Below are positions 17,501 to 44,500 of a DNA stretch of 64,000 nucleotides, piece by piece. Within the stretch, counting starts at the first letter, position 1. The number at the start of each line of letters is the position of its first letter. The notes under the pieces are model-generated. The model saw nothing but the letters and a program-made list of their open reading frames with translations, was not told the DNA's origin and did not search any database. The stretch comes from Piscicola geometra (Eukaryota > Annelida > Clitellata > Hirudinida > Piscicolidae), in contig OX030959.1 of the NCBI GenBank assembly GCA_943735955.1, positions 6,978,719-7,042,718 of the forward strand. Direction: 5' to 3'. Made by a program: the position numbers and the translations under genes.

Positions 17501-20500
17501 GCTTTCATATACCAAATGGGCTATTACAGCATCTAAGACGCACCTGCGGAAACTCCATAGGTTGTTTCTCCCCTTTCGACGATCCCCTTCAGGTCTTGCA
17601 GCACTCCATTTACTTGGAAGGCTCTGATGCAGCCAACGTAGCCTTGACTGTAGTCAACTGCACCTCCTGTAGTCGTTTTGTTAATGGATCGATTTTAAGA
17701 ACATGAAAAAGCTAGTTTTCAGCTTTACAAGAATATTTTAGGTATATAATGATAAAAGAATTTTCAATGTAGCTTTATAAAATTTATTTATCGAGAAAAA
17801 GTCATCTAGATTTATATAAAAAAGTGCTTAAAAAATCAGCCGTTTCATCAAATCCGTAAACCCCCATCCAGCTATCCAAAACGAAACAACCACCCACTGA
17901 AACCACACTTCATGCAACAACCCCCACTCACCGACCACCAGAGGACTCGTCAGGTGAAACTCCATGAACTCCATATCGACCGGCTCGTCCAGGTAGATGG
18001 GCTCCTGCTGGTCCACGCGCAACATTGCCTGCTTCCTGTTCCTCTCCACCTTTTTGAAAAATAAAAAATATGATTTAAATTCCACCTTGAAAATAAACTG
18101 TAAGCATAGAAAAAGCTTACGATAAAAAACCAAATAAAAATAATTGTTTAAAATAATTTATTTAAAAAATCTATATCCCATTTAAGCTAATTATTGCATA
18201 CAAACATGCAAACCTGCACAGTATGCCAGTTGTCGTCGTTGATGGGGTAGGAGGTCTGGAGTTCAAGCGTTTGAATGCCATTGCCCACGTTGAAACGGAA
18301 TTGAATGATGTTGCCGACTTTGGTGAAAGATTTTAAAGTGCTTTGAGAATTCAGAGTATATTTTTGGAGTTTAGGAAATTATTTTGAAGCAATTTAAATC
18401 AATTTAAAATTCAAAAATGTAATTTAAAAGTATTGATAAGTAAATCTCCAGGCACTCACATATAATCCTGATCTCCAGGAAGTTGTGTTCTCCAGTGTTT
18501 TGGACGATGATGCCGTCAGTGGCTGTGGTCCTCATTTGGAATCTGAGAGATTTATCAATCGATTAGTGAATTAATATTGGTAATTAGATTAACAAACAAA
18601 TTATTTGGATTAATGTTTTTAATCAAAAATTACTAATAAAGAAATAAAACATTACTTAATATTAATATTATTAATTATATATATATATTACAATGTACAA
18701 AAATTAATTAAATCAATTAATTAAACTCAAATATGCTTGATTTAGACTGCACCCCGCACCTGATGTCTCCGGAGTGGGTGCCTGGGTAGGTGTCCAGTTC
18801 AAGGACTGCGTCGTTCTTCCGGAAGGTCACTGTGTTCTCGTACATGTCTGTGAGTGATGGTGGTGATGATGATGGTGGTAGTGGTGTGATGGTAGGGGTG
18901 GTTGTGGGGGATGTAGGGGTGGTGGTGGTATTGGTAGTGGTAGTGGTGGTGGGGGCAGTTATCTCTTAAGTTTTAAGTATATCTTGAATTTAATTTGTTT
19001 TATTAAAAGATTATTTTTCTCGAATTTAAATTTGAATTTTTCTAACATTGAAAGTAATAAACTTTGAGAACTCACTGTCTCCATAGCATCTCAGGGGGCC
19101 TAGCAAATGCTTGCCCCACTTCTCATCGCCAATCACTCCAGTATCTCCGAAATGCAATTCCTTGACGGGCAGACGATCTTTCTCATTCAAGAAGCCATCA
19201 TCGAAGACGTCGTCGTGCGCCATGCCGGCGTCACAATTGCACGGGTTGTTTGTGCGTGACGTGGCCATCGACGTGCACTCCCGTTTAAGTCCGCACATGC
19301 ACTTGCCACTGTCCGGTGCCGACCCGCCCCAGTACCGTTCGACCGTCAACTCCTTTCCAACGAACCAGCCCCAGCTAGGCACGTTCAAGTCAGCGACGCC
19401 TGTTTGAAAGTGGAAGTGCATGGGGAATTCGCTGCTTAGAAGGCTAATTGAAGCATTAGAATGCATGTAGTGTTATAATGTCCAAATGATACCTGAGTCA
19501 GACAAGAGCTTGGATTGGAAACAGGTGTATTTGATGTATTGTTCACATCTAGCGAATAAAAAAATATTTTAGTAAAATTAAACCTTCAGCTTCAAAATGT
19601 CAAAATCGATTTAAAACATCAACTCTAAATCTAACTCCGCATAGAACCCTTACCGATCTCCTCTCCTGGTGATCTCCTCAATCTCTTCCCTCAGTGTCAC
19701 GTAGTTGATTTCTCTGACGTAGGATCCTGGTGCAGCGTAACCATCCACCAGCATTTCTTCCATGGAATCGTGCGTCAGTTCCAAAATTGGTTTGTCAGTG
19801 CCTGTGTTTTGTTGTGGTTTTTATCGTTCTTTTGCTAACTTATTTAATTAATCAAGCCTTTATATAGACTTTCATAAAAGTAATGAATACATCTAGAAAA
19901 AAAAGTTTTATCATAAAAAATTAAATATAAATATAAAACAAAAACGAAGCTAACCATAGAAGACGCAGGTGACTGGAAAGGGAAGCAGGGGTCCCGAGTC
20001 GTCAATGTCGATCCACAACTCCTTCGAGGGCTCCAGGGGATTCAACTGTTTCGCCTCCTCGCAAGAGACCAAGTACTTGGCTAGGTAAAAAAAATTTGTT
20101 TTTTTTGTTTTTTTTTGTTCGATTGGGTGAGTATTTTAATATTTTTAAAATATTGAAACTAGGCGTATGAATGACATTAAAAGTTCTATAACCGATACGG
20201 TTAAGCACTTTTTGGTAAATGGATTTGGTATAAATAGTTTTAATAAAAAGTTTAAATTGTTCAATGATGATTGTATCGTGGTCTCACATTTGTGGCAAAC
20301 ACCGCCTCCATAGCCGGTGTCTCCACAGTCGCACTCGAAAGTCTCAAAGTCCTGAGAACAGACGCCGTTGTGCTCGCAAGGGTTCGGATCGCATCTGAGA
20401 GGGGCGAGGAAATGATTAGTGAAATAAATAAATAATCAATTAATTACTTAATAAATCGTAAATAAATAATCAATTAATTACTTAATAAATCGTAAATAAA

Positions 20501-23500
20501 TAATCAATTAATTACTTAATAAATCGTAAATAAATAATCAATTAATTACTTAATAAATCGTAAATAAATAATCAATTAATTACTTAAAAAATCGTAAATA
20601 AATAATCAATTAATTACTTAATTAATCGTAAATAAATAATCAATTAATTACTTGATTAATCATAAATAAATCAAATCAATTTGCTGTTTAACTTATTCTT
20701 CAAGTCGCCCTTCCCAAAGTAATCATCAAACACTCGCCTATCTTGGATGTTACAAGTTCCATTAATCACACCGGCCGATAAGTAAATCTTTCCTTGCAGG
20801 TTTGCGTTCGCCAGGGTGTTGTCTACGGTCAGCATCGATTGGCCCTGCAGGTACAACTTTCGTAAGCAGCCCACGAAACCCTGCTCGCCGTTGCTGTCGT
20901 CTTTGCCTGGTGGGTAGGTTGGTTGGTTGGTTGGTTGGTTGGTTGGTTGGTTGGTTGGTTGGTGTGGCCTTTTTTGTACGATTGGAAATACTTGGGAACA
21001 GTTTCTTTGTATTGATTGCACTATTAAGACCCAGAGTGTTTCAGAAAATTAATAAAAATTGAAATTGTATGATCAGTTAATAATTTAATCTAGTTAATTT
21101 ATATAAAATCTTTAAAAAATCTTGTCTAATGACTTGTTATCTAATTCAATCGTTTATTAAACTCTCAAACCTCCAATGTAGAAGGTGGGAGAGCTGAGGA
21201 AGTTGAGCATCTGGACCGATACTTCTGGAGAATCGTCCACAATCACTCTCACAAAGCCTTTCAGGTGTAATTTAGACATTTTTGATACTTTATAATGGAG
21301 TTTGAGACTTTTTAATTGTAATTAATCTCTTTCAGAGTAAAAAGAAAAAAAAGCGCTAATTAAATTATAACGAAATATAACTTTTTTATCCAGGTTGTCT
21401 AAACTCCATCTCAAGCAGTAAAATCCATTTAAAACGCACCAGGAATGTTTCCCTGACTGGCCCTGATGTCGATTTCAACTCTGTGCCACAAGCCGTCGGT
21501 GAAGCGATTGTTTCCTGACAGGGGGTCGCCTGAACGCCGAGGAGTTTTATCGAAATTAATTTTGTATTTTTTGACTGAATTAATGGAAATAAACAGAGGA
21601 AAATATAGGTAGTTTTTTATAAAATTGAATCAAGTATTTTATCGATAAAAATTCGAGTTCCGCTGCTGGCACCACCCGCACTAGCCATTTTGTATGATGT
21701 TGTGCACTTCAGGGTCGTCGTTGGTCTGAATGCTGTATTCCAAATGACCCTCTTCGTTCAACTTCAACTGGTTTGTGAAGTGAACATTTTATTTACAAAA
21801 TAGTTAAATTATGTCCGTTAAAATGTTAATTACATAGAAAATAGTTTAAACAGTCAATTAAAATTTTTTACAACTTTAAAAAAAACTTAAACAATAAACA
21901 TAAAAAATTAATTTCAATTGCGAAAAGAGTTTTCATTGAAAGAACTCAATTAATTATTAACTAACGGTGAATCGCTGATTTCCCGGAGATGGATTCGTGA
22001 GGAAGAGGAGGCCGTCTGGGTTGTAGGACTTGAACTCGAAATTCACTCTGACTCTCGAGTCGACCGGCATGTCGGTGGCCTCGATGTAAGAGTCAACGAA
22101 GGGCAGTGAGACGGGAGTGGCCGAAAGGGACTGTTGGAAGGGATGATTGGAGTTTTAGGAATAAATAGAACAGTTGTTTAACAATTTAAAACAGTAATAG
22201 TGAAATAGTAACTCATTAATTTCGATTTAGATTCATCGAGCATCACCAACCTGGCAAAGACCATAGATTATTTCGCCGGTAACTTTGAACCTTTCCTGCT
22301 TGGTTCTCGAATCTTGGATCATGTTCATATGGTTGAACCAAACGTTTTCCATGCAGCCGACAAAGTTCTCTCTGACTTGCATTCTTTTTCCGGGCTGGAG
22401 GAAATTGTCTAGACCTCCGAGGTGAATCTGGAGTGAAGATGGAGGGAAAGGAGTGGAAATGGTGATGGTTTTTAGGTGCTGGAATGGATTAATCTTTTAT
22501 TGTGAAGTTTAACATAAAGTTTAATCGAGTTGTTTTTCTAACTTATTTCTCATTTGAATTAATTTTCGATTGATTAAATAAACCAAAATTCATTTTTCTA
22601 TCACCACTTAGCACCCTCCAAAGCAACCTTTCGATCCAGATCCAGATGAATGAATTCTCCAAGAGTCACATTCTCCATTTTCATGCGGTCTACGGTGATG
22701 ATGAGGTAGCGTTCGTTTCTACGCACTTCAACGTCGTGCCACTGGTTGTCGTCCAGCAGACTTCCAGCCATCGTTGTCGTGTCGCCAGTCTCTTCGGCCG
22801 TGGAGCCTGGTGTCATTGTAGAGAAAAATATTTCTTCAAATTGAAAAGTATTTTCAAGGTAATTGTAATAATATTTTAAAATCTTAATTTGCCATACATA
22901 CATATTTATTTAGAATCTTTTAGTGATTAAATTGGTTAAATGATTGACTTTAAAAGACATTTTGTATGACGCGTAAAAAGATCTTTTAATAATGATTAAA
23001 ATTTTAAATATTGAGCAAAGACACTCATTCAGGCACCTAGATCATAGTTGAGATGGAGTTTTCCCCGCACCATCTCGAGAATTAAATAATCTCCTTGGTT
23101 GCCATCAGCAAAGAACAGCAAGCCATTGTCTTTGGTAGTTTTGAAGCGCAGTTTGAGCAGATCATTCTTCGTCTGCACCCACTGACCTGCCCCGCTTATG
23201 TCGTAACTAATGACAGATCTCCCGTCGAATCGGGCACTGTCAGAATCTTTTGGAAACAAATTTTTGATTATGGCTTTAGAATCTCCGATGCATTAAAAAT
23301 GGAAAATTATATAAAAATTAAAAATTTGAAATTTGAATATATTTATAATAGAATTAAAAAAGTGAAGAGTTTTTCTTAAAAACTCACCAAATCGACATCC
23401 TAAAAGTTCGACCCTTAAAGAAATAAAGCGGTTCCACCTCTGCGGGTTCACCCTTATGAATCTGGCGATCAGTTGGTACGGGAAGTAGTTCCTAACCACA

Positions 23501-24749
23501 GAGTTGTCGTCGAGGTTGCCTGGAAACAACTGGAATTGGATGGGAAAGTTAAAAAATAAAGCGATTTCAAAATTAGGTTTTGGGGTTTTAAAGAAATTTT
23601 GTGTGTGTTTCATTTTCTGCCTTCAAATAAATAATTATGCAAATTCTTCTTCGAAATTGCTTTTTCCAAAACCACAATTTCCAACCAACCATTGGCGTTC
23701 CGAACTCGTTGGTGTAGACCCTCCATGTGGTGTTGTCGTCGGAAAACCACACGTAATACTCGAGAACGAATTCGTTACTGCCCCTGCGCCCTTGCGTTTC
23801 TATGAACTTCAAGACCTTTGAGTTTTAAGTTGGCGTAATTGAATTTATCTTCCTTTCCATTTATTCAAATAATTTCGCTTTATTTTTTTTCTTTTCTTCT
23901 CAAATAAATTATAATATATTTATGTTTGGAAAAAAGTATTTTAATTTTTCCGATAATTTAAATGAAATTATTTACAGTACGTTACACAAATACAAACTCC
24001 CTCACATACCTGTCTGTATCCCAAGTCGATGCCTAGGTACTGGTTTGAGTCTGATGTGCCAGCCGTCCAAGCACCACCCCCTGGAAAGAAATAAAAAAGA
24101 ATTTTCTAGAAATTACTATTTTTATTTCCAAATATATTTTTTCGTTTTTATCGATCGATTTTTTTATATAAAAATGCCATATAATGCAGGCAATTAACAA
24201 CTTAAACTTTTATTTAAAAATTTGATCAGTTTTTAAAACAAAAATTCACACCTTTCCATCCCCTTAGTCGAGCGAATCTTCCCTCTCTTGCCCTATTCGT
24301 TTGCGAAGTTGCCCAAATGTTTTCATCGGGAATGTAGTACTTTTCCATGCCTACGGGCACAGGGTACGGGCATGGATCGGTGATGTTGATGGCGGCTTGG
24401 TAAACCTCGTCTGCTGATTCTATTTGGAAAGTTAAGTTATGGTTGGAGAATTGAGTATTTCAAAGAATTCCTTTGAAGGGTTTGATTTTAATGTTTTGCA
24501 GTTTGTTTTAGATTCATTATACTATTAGAGATTTAAAATATAGTTTTACGAAAATAATTCAAAAAATAAAGTAGTAGATCGTTTTCTATTTAAAAAATTA
24601 TATGCATTTTATGAATAATCAAGTCTAAATTATTAAAAATCTATTTAAAACGTACGCGCCAAGACATCATTCCGCTCATAAAAGAGAACCGTGAGCAAGA
24701 CCAATATTTCTATTTTAATAAAATTCTTTAAAATATCCTTAAAATGCAT
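14554..24749 (-). CDS. Nrx-IV: Neurexin-IV / Caspr (contactin-associated protein) homologue, complete
   Basis: Septate/paranodal-junction adhesion receptor of 1353 aa in 32 exons (family 1280-1330). Exons 5' to 3': 24656-24749, 24252-24419, 24010-24080, 23686-23815, 23388-23519, 23037-23246, 22628-22806, 22251-22427, 21966-22130, 21686-21767, 21440-21529, 21171-21257, 20738-20906, 20288-20394, 19955-20080, 19654-19801, 19493-19548, 19076-19399, 18760-18847, 18460-18542, 18214-18317, 17932-18049, 17544-17666, 17180-17299, 16887-16982, 16631-16723, 16130-16272, 15865-15964, 15534-15656, 15229-15390, 15006-15060, 14554-14692. Domain order: signal peptide, discoidin (to VELLGC, about 198), LamG1, LamG2, EGF (CDPNPCEHNGVC), fibrinogen-like, LamG3, EGF (CASNPCFNNGIC), LamG4, stalk, TM (about 1290-1307). 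The tail has a basic 4.1-binding segment (RYYYKRKREY) and C-terminal KKEFFI, a PDZ ligand like the fly protein's. Two introns (after 20738 and 21686) need GC donors. Confidence 0.93.
20413..20665. repeat. 34-bp AT-rich tandem repeat
   Basis: About seven copies of a 34-bp unit containing TCAATTAATTACTTAATAAA, in the Caspr intron between the first EGF exon and LamG2. The copies are adjacent without spacers, so it is a simple tandem array. Confidence 0.9.
20910..20961. repeat. (GGTT)n microsatellite
   Basis: About twelve GGTT units immediately upstream, in gene orientation, of the acceptor of the Caspr exon 20738-20906. Confidence 0.93.
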
Positions 24750-25058
24750 TTTAAATAAACTATTCAAGTTTTCTACAACTCACAGCATATTTATTTTTAC
24801 CTGTAGTAATTTGATTACAAAGGTAACGAAATAGGGATGAACGATTTTTTGCATCTTTATTATTTAGTTTCATTTAGCCAAAATAAGTTTTTAAAAAGAT
24901 TATAATGATGAAATTTATAATTTAAAAAAAATTATACTTAAATATGAGAAAATTATATTTGTGAGCTTAAACTATTAGAAAACTTGAAATACCAAATCCT
25001 ATAACTTACGACAACAAAAAACACATTTAATAAAAAAATAAAGCTCAATCTCTCCCCG

Positions 25059-26340
25059 TCAACTTGGCGTGCACATCTCCACATCCCCCTCTCCATCTTT
25101 CTTCATCTTCCTCATCTCATCCACCAACTTCTTCTCATGCTGCAACACTTGCTGTGGCTTCTTGTACTGTTTCAGTTAGGATGATATTTTCAATTTTGCA
25201 AATTTTTGATCGATAAAATTGAGTTTTTGAAATAAACTTTTATTATCAATTGAAGGCGTCATAATCTGTAATCATTAAAATTCTTAGTTGATTTTGATAA
25301 TTTTGTGAGATGATTTGAATGATTTTATATCATTATTTCTACGTTAATAGTTTAAAACTTCTGAGATTATTTCAAACAATGCCACCTTTACAACAAGCGT
25401 GTTGTTGGCATGGGTGAATGAGAGACTCTCCTTGTTGAGTTTCAGCTTCAGCCTCTCCATGTCAGCAATCTGAAGCTGCTTGTAGTACCTGCCAAAAAAG
25501 AAAATATATGAATTGGGAAAAAAATTAACTCTATTTTAAAAACATCTTGATTAAATATGTAAAAAGATATTCCTTGTGATTTTTAATTTATAAAAATAAC
25601 TTTTTGTTGGAAGTTTTGATAATAATGCAGTTGAGAGCCTCATCGACTTGAAGACCATATGTTTCTATAGAGTAGGGAAGGTTTCTGACTCTCCACTGAA
25701 ATGCATCTTTTGAGTCTCTCCTTACCAGCATTGGCTATGTAAAGTGTCACAAGAACAGATATTTAAAATATTTTTTTCATATTTTAAAAATTATTTAAAA
25801 AACATATATATATATATATATAAAAGAAGAAATAGTTTTTTAACGTTTTGGATATTTTCAATGATTCCAATGTCGTCAAAAGATGGCAGTGATAAGTCCT
25901 GGCCAACTTCAAACTCCCATGCAGACTCCTTTCCCATAGCATTCTTTTTCTTGTGTTTTCTAACTGTTTTAAGATATAGAGTATTTTAGAAAATACTAGT
26001 AACTAGTTGACAGAAAATTATCTATCATGTACCTACGAGATCGAATGTCGAAAGCGCATACTCTTCAACCATTTCATTTCCATCATCAAAAGTGTAGTGT
26101 ATTTTTCTTTTTCCTTGAAATTTATGAAATTTAATAGTTAGAACTTTAAAATGAATTTATGGAGTCCTTGGATACGATAAAGTCGGTGTGAAAATCGGAA
26201 TAAAACAAACCTTATTGTAAAAGTACAAAACATAAACAACTGAAATACATAAAAATATGAAAATTTAAATTACTGAACTTACCATCTTGCACAATACAAG
26301 TTTTAGCAGCCTTTTTTAAAGACTTGACCCAATCTTCCAT
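25059..26340 (-). CDS. DPCD: DPCD homologue (6 exons, complete)
   Basis: Homologue of the protein deleted in a primary ciliary dyskinesia model, a CS-domain-like factor reported to work with the RUVBL1/RUVBL2 AAA+ ATPases and linked to motile-cilium assembly. Exons 5' to 3': 26283-26340, 26033-26113, 25845-25963, 25601-25734, 25386-25488, 25059-25166. They sum to 603 nt (200 aa; human about 203). Matching landmarks are an N-terminal WVKSLKKAAKT, KRKIHYTFDDGNEMVEEY, NPMLVRRDSKDAFQWRVRNL, TSNKKYYK, SFTHANNTL and YKKPQQVLQHEK, with an acidic/basic tail. All GT-AG junctions keep phase. It is encoded downstream of nothing on its own strand and lies 309 bp upstream of the Caspr start; it is head to head with the phosphatase gene. 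Confidence 0.93.
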
Positions 26341-26546
26341 ATTTCAAGCCTGTTAAAGACACTAAATAGTTAATACTTTTGAAAAACCAAATTTTGAGAA
26401 AATTTATTTTTAAAAAATTTTGAAGAATACATCTTTTACAACTAATAAAAAAAAAATTTTTTTTTAATTGTTTGTGAAGAAAATATTTGATGAGTAGAAA
26501 GGCCTATTAATTATAATGAATATGCTGTGGTTTTGGGAAATGTAAA
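26341..26546. promoter_or_regulatory. Compact bidirectional 5' region, DPCD / RPTP
   Basis: Only 206 bp lie between the ATG of DPCD (minus) and the ATG of the receptor phosphatase (plus), so both promoters and 5' UTRs must overlap here unless untranslated first exons lie elsewhere. The sequence is very AT-rich with poly-A and poly-T tracts near 26450. I see no clear TATA or Initiator arrangement. Confidence 0.5.
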
Positions 26547-41541
<14,995 letters not shown>

Positions 41542-44500
41542 TCATATAAACTTTCTGGCGTAAGCTCTATTGTGCAGAATGATATCGTCGATGTGGGTCG
41601 CCTCGACTTTCCGCGCCTTGTCTAGCCTCAGCTTCTGGTCGTTCAAGTGCAGATCTCGAAGACCTTTCTCGGTGTCTTCAACGTATTTTAGAGCATGCTC
41701 ACAGTTCTGGGCGGGATGCAATGGGTAGAAAAGTTATAGAAACAGAATATTTTTAATTAAAATCGAAAGAAAAAATGCTAAAATTGGTTTAGAGCGATGG
41801 GATTAGAGAGATAAACATAAAACGTCAGCTTATGCCGAAGATAACGTGACTTTTCTAGAAGAATTGTTGTCAATTAAAAGAATTAAATTCAAATGAATTC
41901 GTTAAGAAAAGAAACAGTTTAATCTTTTGAAACCAACTTTAGATCTGACACATGCTAACAAACAGTCGTAAAATAAAATTTTTTTTAAACTTCTGAGACT
42001 TTGTAAGGCACAAAAAAGCATACATTGCCGACCGCAAACGTCAAATCAACACTTGATTAGAATACATAAATTTGAAACACCGGCTTGAAAAGATTAATTT
42101 AGAAAATAAACGTCATCCTCTTAATCCGCATTCTTTCTCTCACCTATTTCAAGACTACTATCACAACCCTTGTTTCCATGATCATTATCATCATCATCAG
42201 CACCATCATCATTGCCATCTTCACCACCACCATCGTCATCACCACCACCATCATCTCTACCATCATCATCATCTTAACCATCATCCTCATCTTCACCATC
42301 ATCTCAATCCAGACTAACCGGATTAGTGATGAGTATTTTCTTAATATCGGTCAATCTTCGTGTCATGTGTGCCCTGTAGAGGTTGTTGTTGATGATGGCC
42401 TTGTTCAGAAGGTTCTGGGGGGAGGGTGGTGGTGGTTGTTGTTATAGGTCCTGTGGGAAAAGTGATGGTGGTTGTTTTATAGTATAAATAATGGTTGATT
42501 TTGTTGTTGCTGTTGCTTAGTAATAGTATTAATATAATAGTATAAACAGGGGCAGCAAATCTTGGGGGGTCCTACCCAGAATGGGTGGTGATCCTTGGAG
42601 GGTCCTGGGATCCCTACTATTAAGATGGACCTCTCACTACCAAAAAGTGGGGAGTCCGGACCCCAAGACCCCCCTAGGATCGCCACCCATGAGTATAAAT
42701 AATGCTTTTTGTTGTTTTAGTAGTAGTATATCATCGAGGTAGTAATGTTACAAACATTTGGGATTGATGGAGTGGAAGATGTAGTGATTTTTGAGGCAGT
42801 GGGAACAATGAAGATTGTAGTAGTAGTAGTAAAATAAAAACATAAAAAGTTGTTTTATATGATAAGATAATGAGTTACTTAGAAAGATGGATCGTATATT
42901 GCGGATTTTTTTATATTTAATGCTTTAAGAACCTTTAAGTTCTTGATAATTATATATATGAGTCATTAAATATGATCCGTAAAAGTAAAAAATTGAAATT
43001 AGAGAAAATAAAATATTGATGCGATGTAAACGGTGGCATTAAAATAAAAAAGTTGAAGTAATAAAAAGTTAATTAACTTGAAGTTTTGAATAATGAAAGA
43101 TATAATAAGTAATATTTAAAAACAATGAAATTACCAGGGAAATAACTAAAAATTGATGCATAATAAACGACGGGCTTCAAATTAATAGATAGAAAAAATC
43201 TTCGGAATACTCTGGTTTTAGAAATATTAACATACAGTGAGTTGTTTCAGTTGTTTGAGCTGGTCTTTGAAGGTGTTATTGAGGGCTTGGAAGAGAGTAC
43301 TCTTGTTTTCAAATGCCTGGTCGACTTTTTTTTTGGTGTTTTCCAGTAACATTTTTCCCTCTTCCGCCAACCTGTCCATCACACACACCTTGAAGTGGTG
43401 TGTACTCAAGTAGAGATGCAGTTTGTATCTTAAAGGAATTATAACCTTTATAAATACTTTTTTATTTTTAACAAATCTTATTTTCTTTATCATTAAGAAC
43501 GTCATGAGATTTTGTATTAATTAGCTTGTAGTAATTAACTCTATTTTTTATTTAAAAATCTGAAAAATTATTTTTTAAATCTAATGCAATGGATTGATGG
43601 ATGAGTCCCACTAACCCTGTCACAGAAGTTGTAAATCAAACAGTTGATCTCTTTTTCACCAAACTTCAGTTTTTCTCCTTCGTCAGGACAGTACAATTGG
43701 TAATTATGCTGTAGAAGATGGAGAGATAAATGAATGGATGAATGCATAGATGAATGGATGGATGTATGAATGGATGATTGAATGAAATGAATGCATAGAT
43801 GAATGGATGGATGTATGAATGGATGATTGAATGGTTGAATGCATCAATCAATCAATCAATCAAATCAATTTCTATAAATTGCATAAATGGATAAATAGAT
43901 GAGTGCGTGAATGAATAAATGAATGAATGAATAGACAACTAAGTGTATGGGTGGACGAATGGCCGAGTGGTTAGGAATGGCTTATAGGTCGTGGGTTTGA
44001 TTCCTAGTAATCAAAAATTTTTGGAGAAGAGATGGATGCTGCCAAAAACAACTAAAACCACATGAAAAGAAACTTTAAAATTTTTTTTTCTAAATTGGAC
44101 AAAAACTAAATTTTGAAATGGGTGAAACATATAATTAAAACAAAATTGGTCGATTTCAAAGATTCATTCTGTTTCAATTAAGAAGTGTCTACATTTGAAA
44201 GATTCTAAATATATTGCAATAAAATAATTTAATTAGCAATTCAAACTAAAATTATCTATATTCACAATCTCCATTATTCTTCATTTAGCAAAGATCTATT
44301 TCATTTAATAAATTTTAATCTTGAAGGTCTTTTGAATATATAAGCTAATTTCCTTAATGAGTTAATGGAAGGTTTTAAGTTTGAATGGTGTATTAAAAGG
44401 CTTCAAAGTAATTTATGTAATAGCATTGTTTTATAGCTTTTCTTTCTTTCATATTTATTTTTTCGTATTATTATTTGTAAAAAATCATTTTGAGAAACTA

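Noticed and set aside
20413..20665. Regular 34-bp repeat that might suggest a CRISPR-like array
   Set aside because: Units are directly adjacent without spacers and sit in an intron of an animal gene.
43954..44012. Functional tRNA gene
   Set aside because: The anticodon arm is missing and the acceptor stem does not pair.
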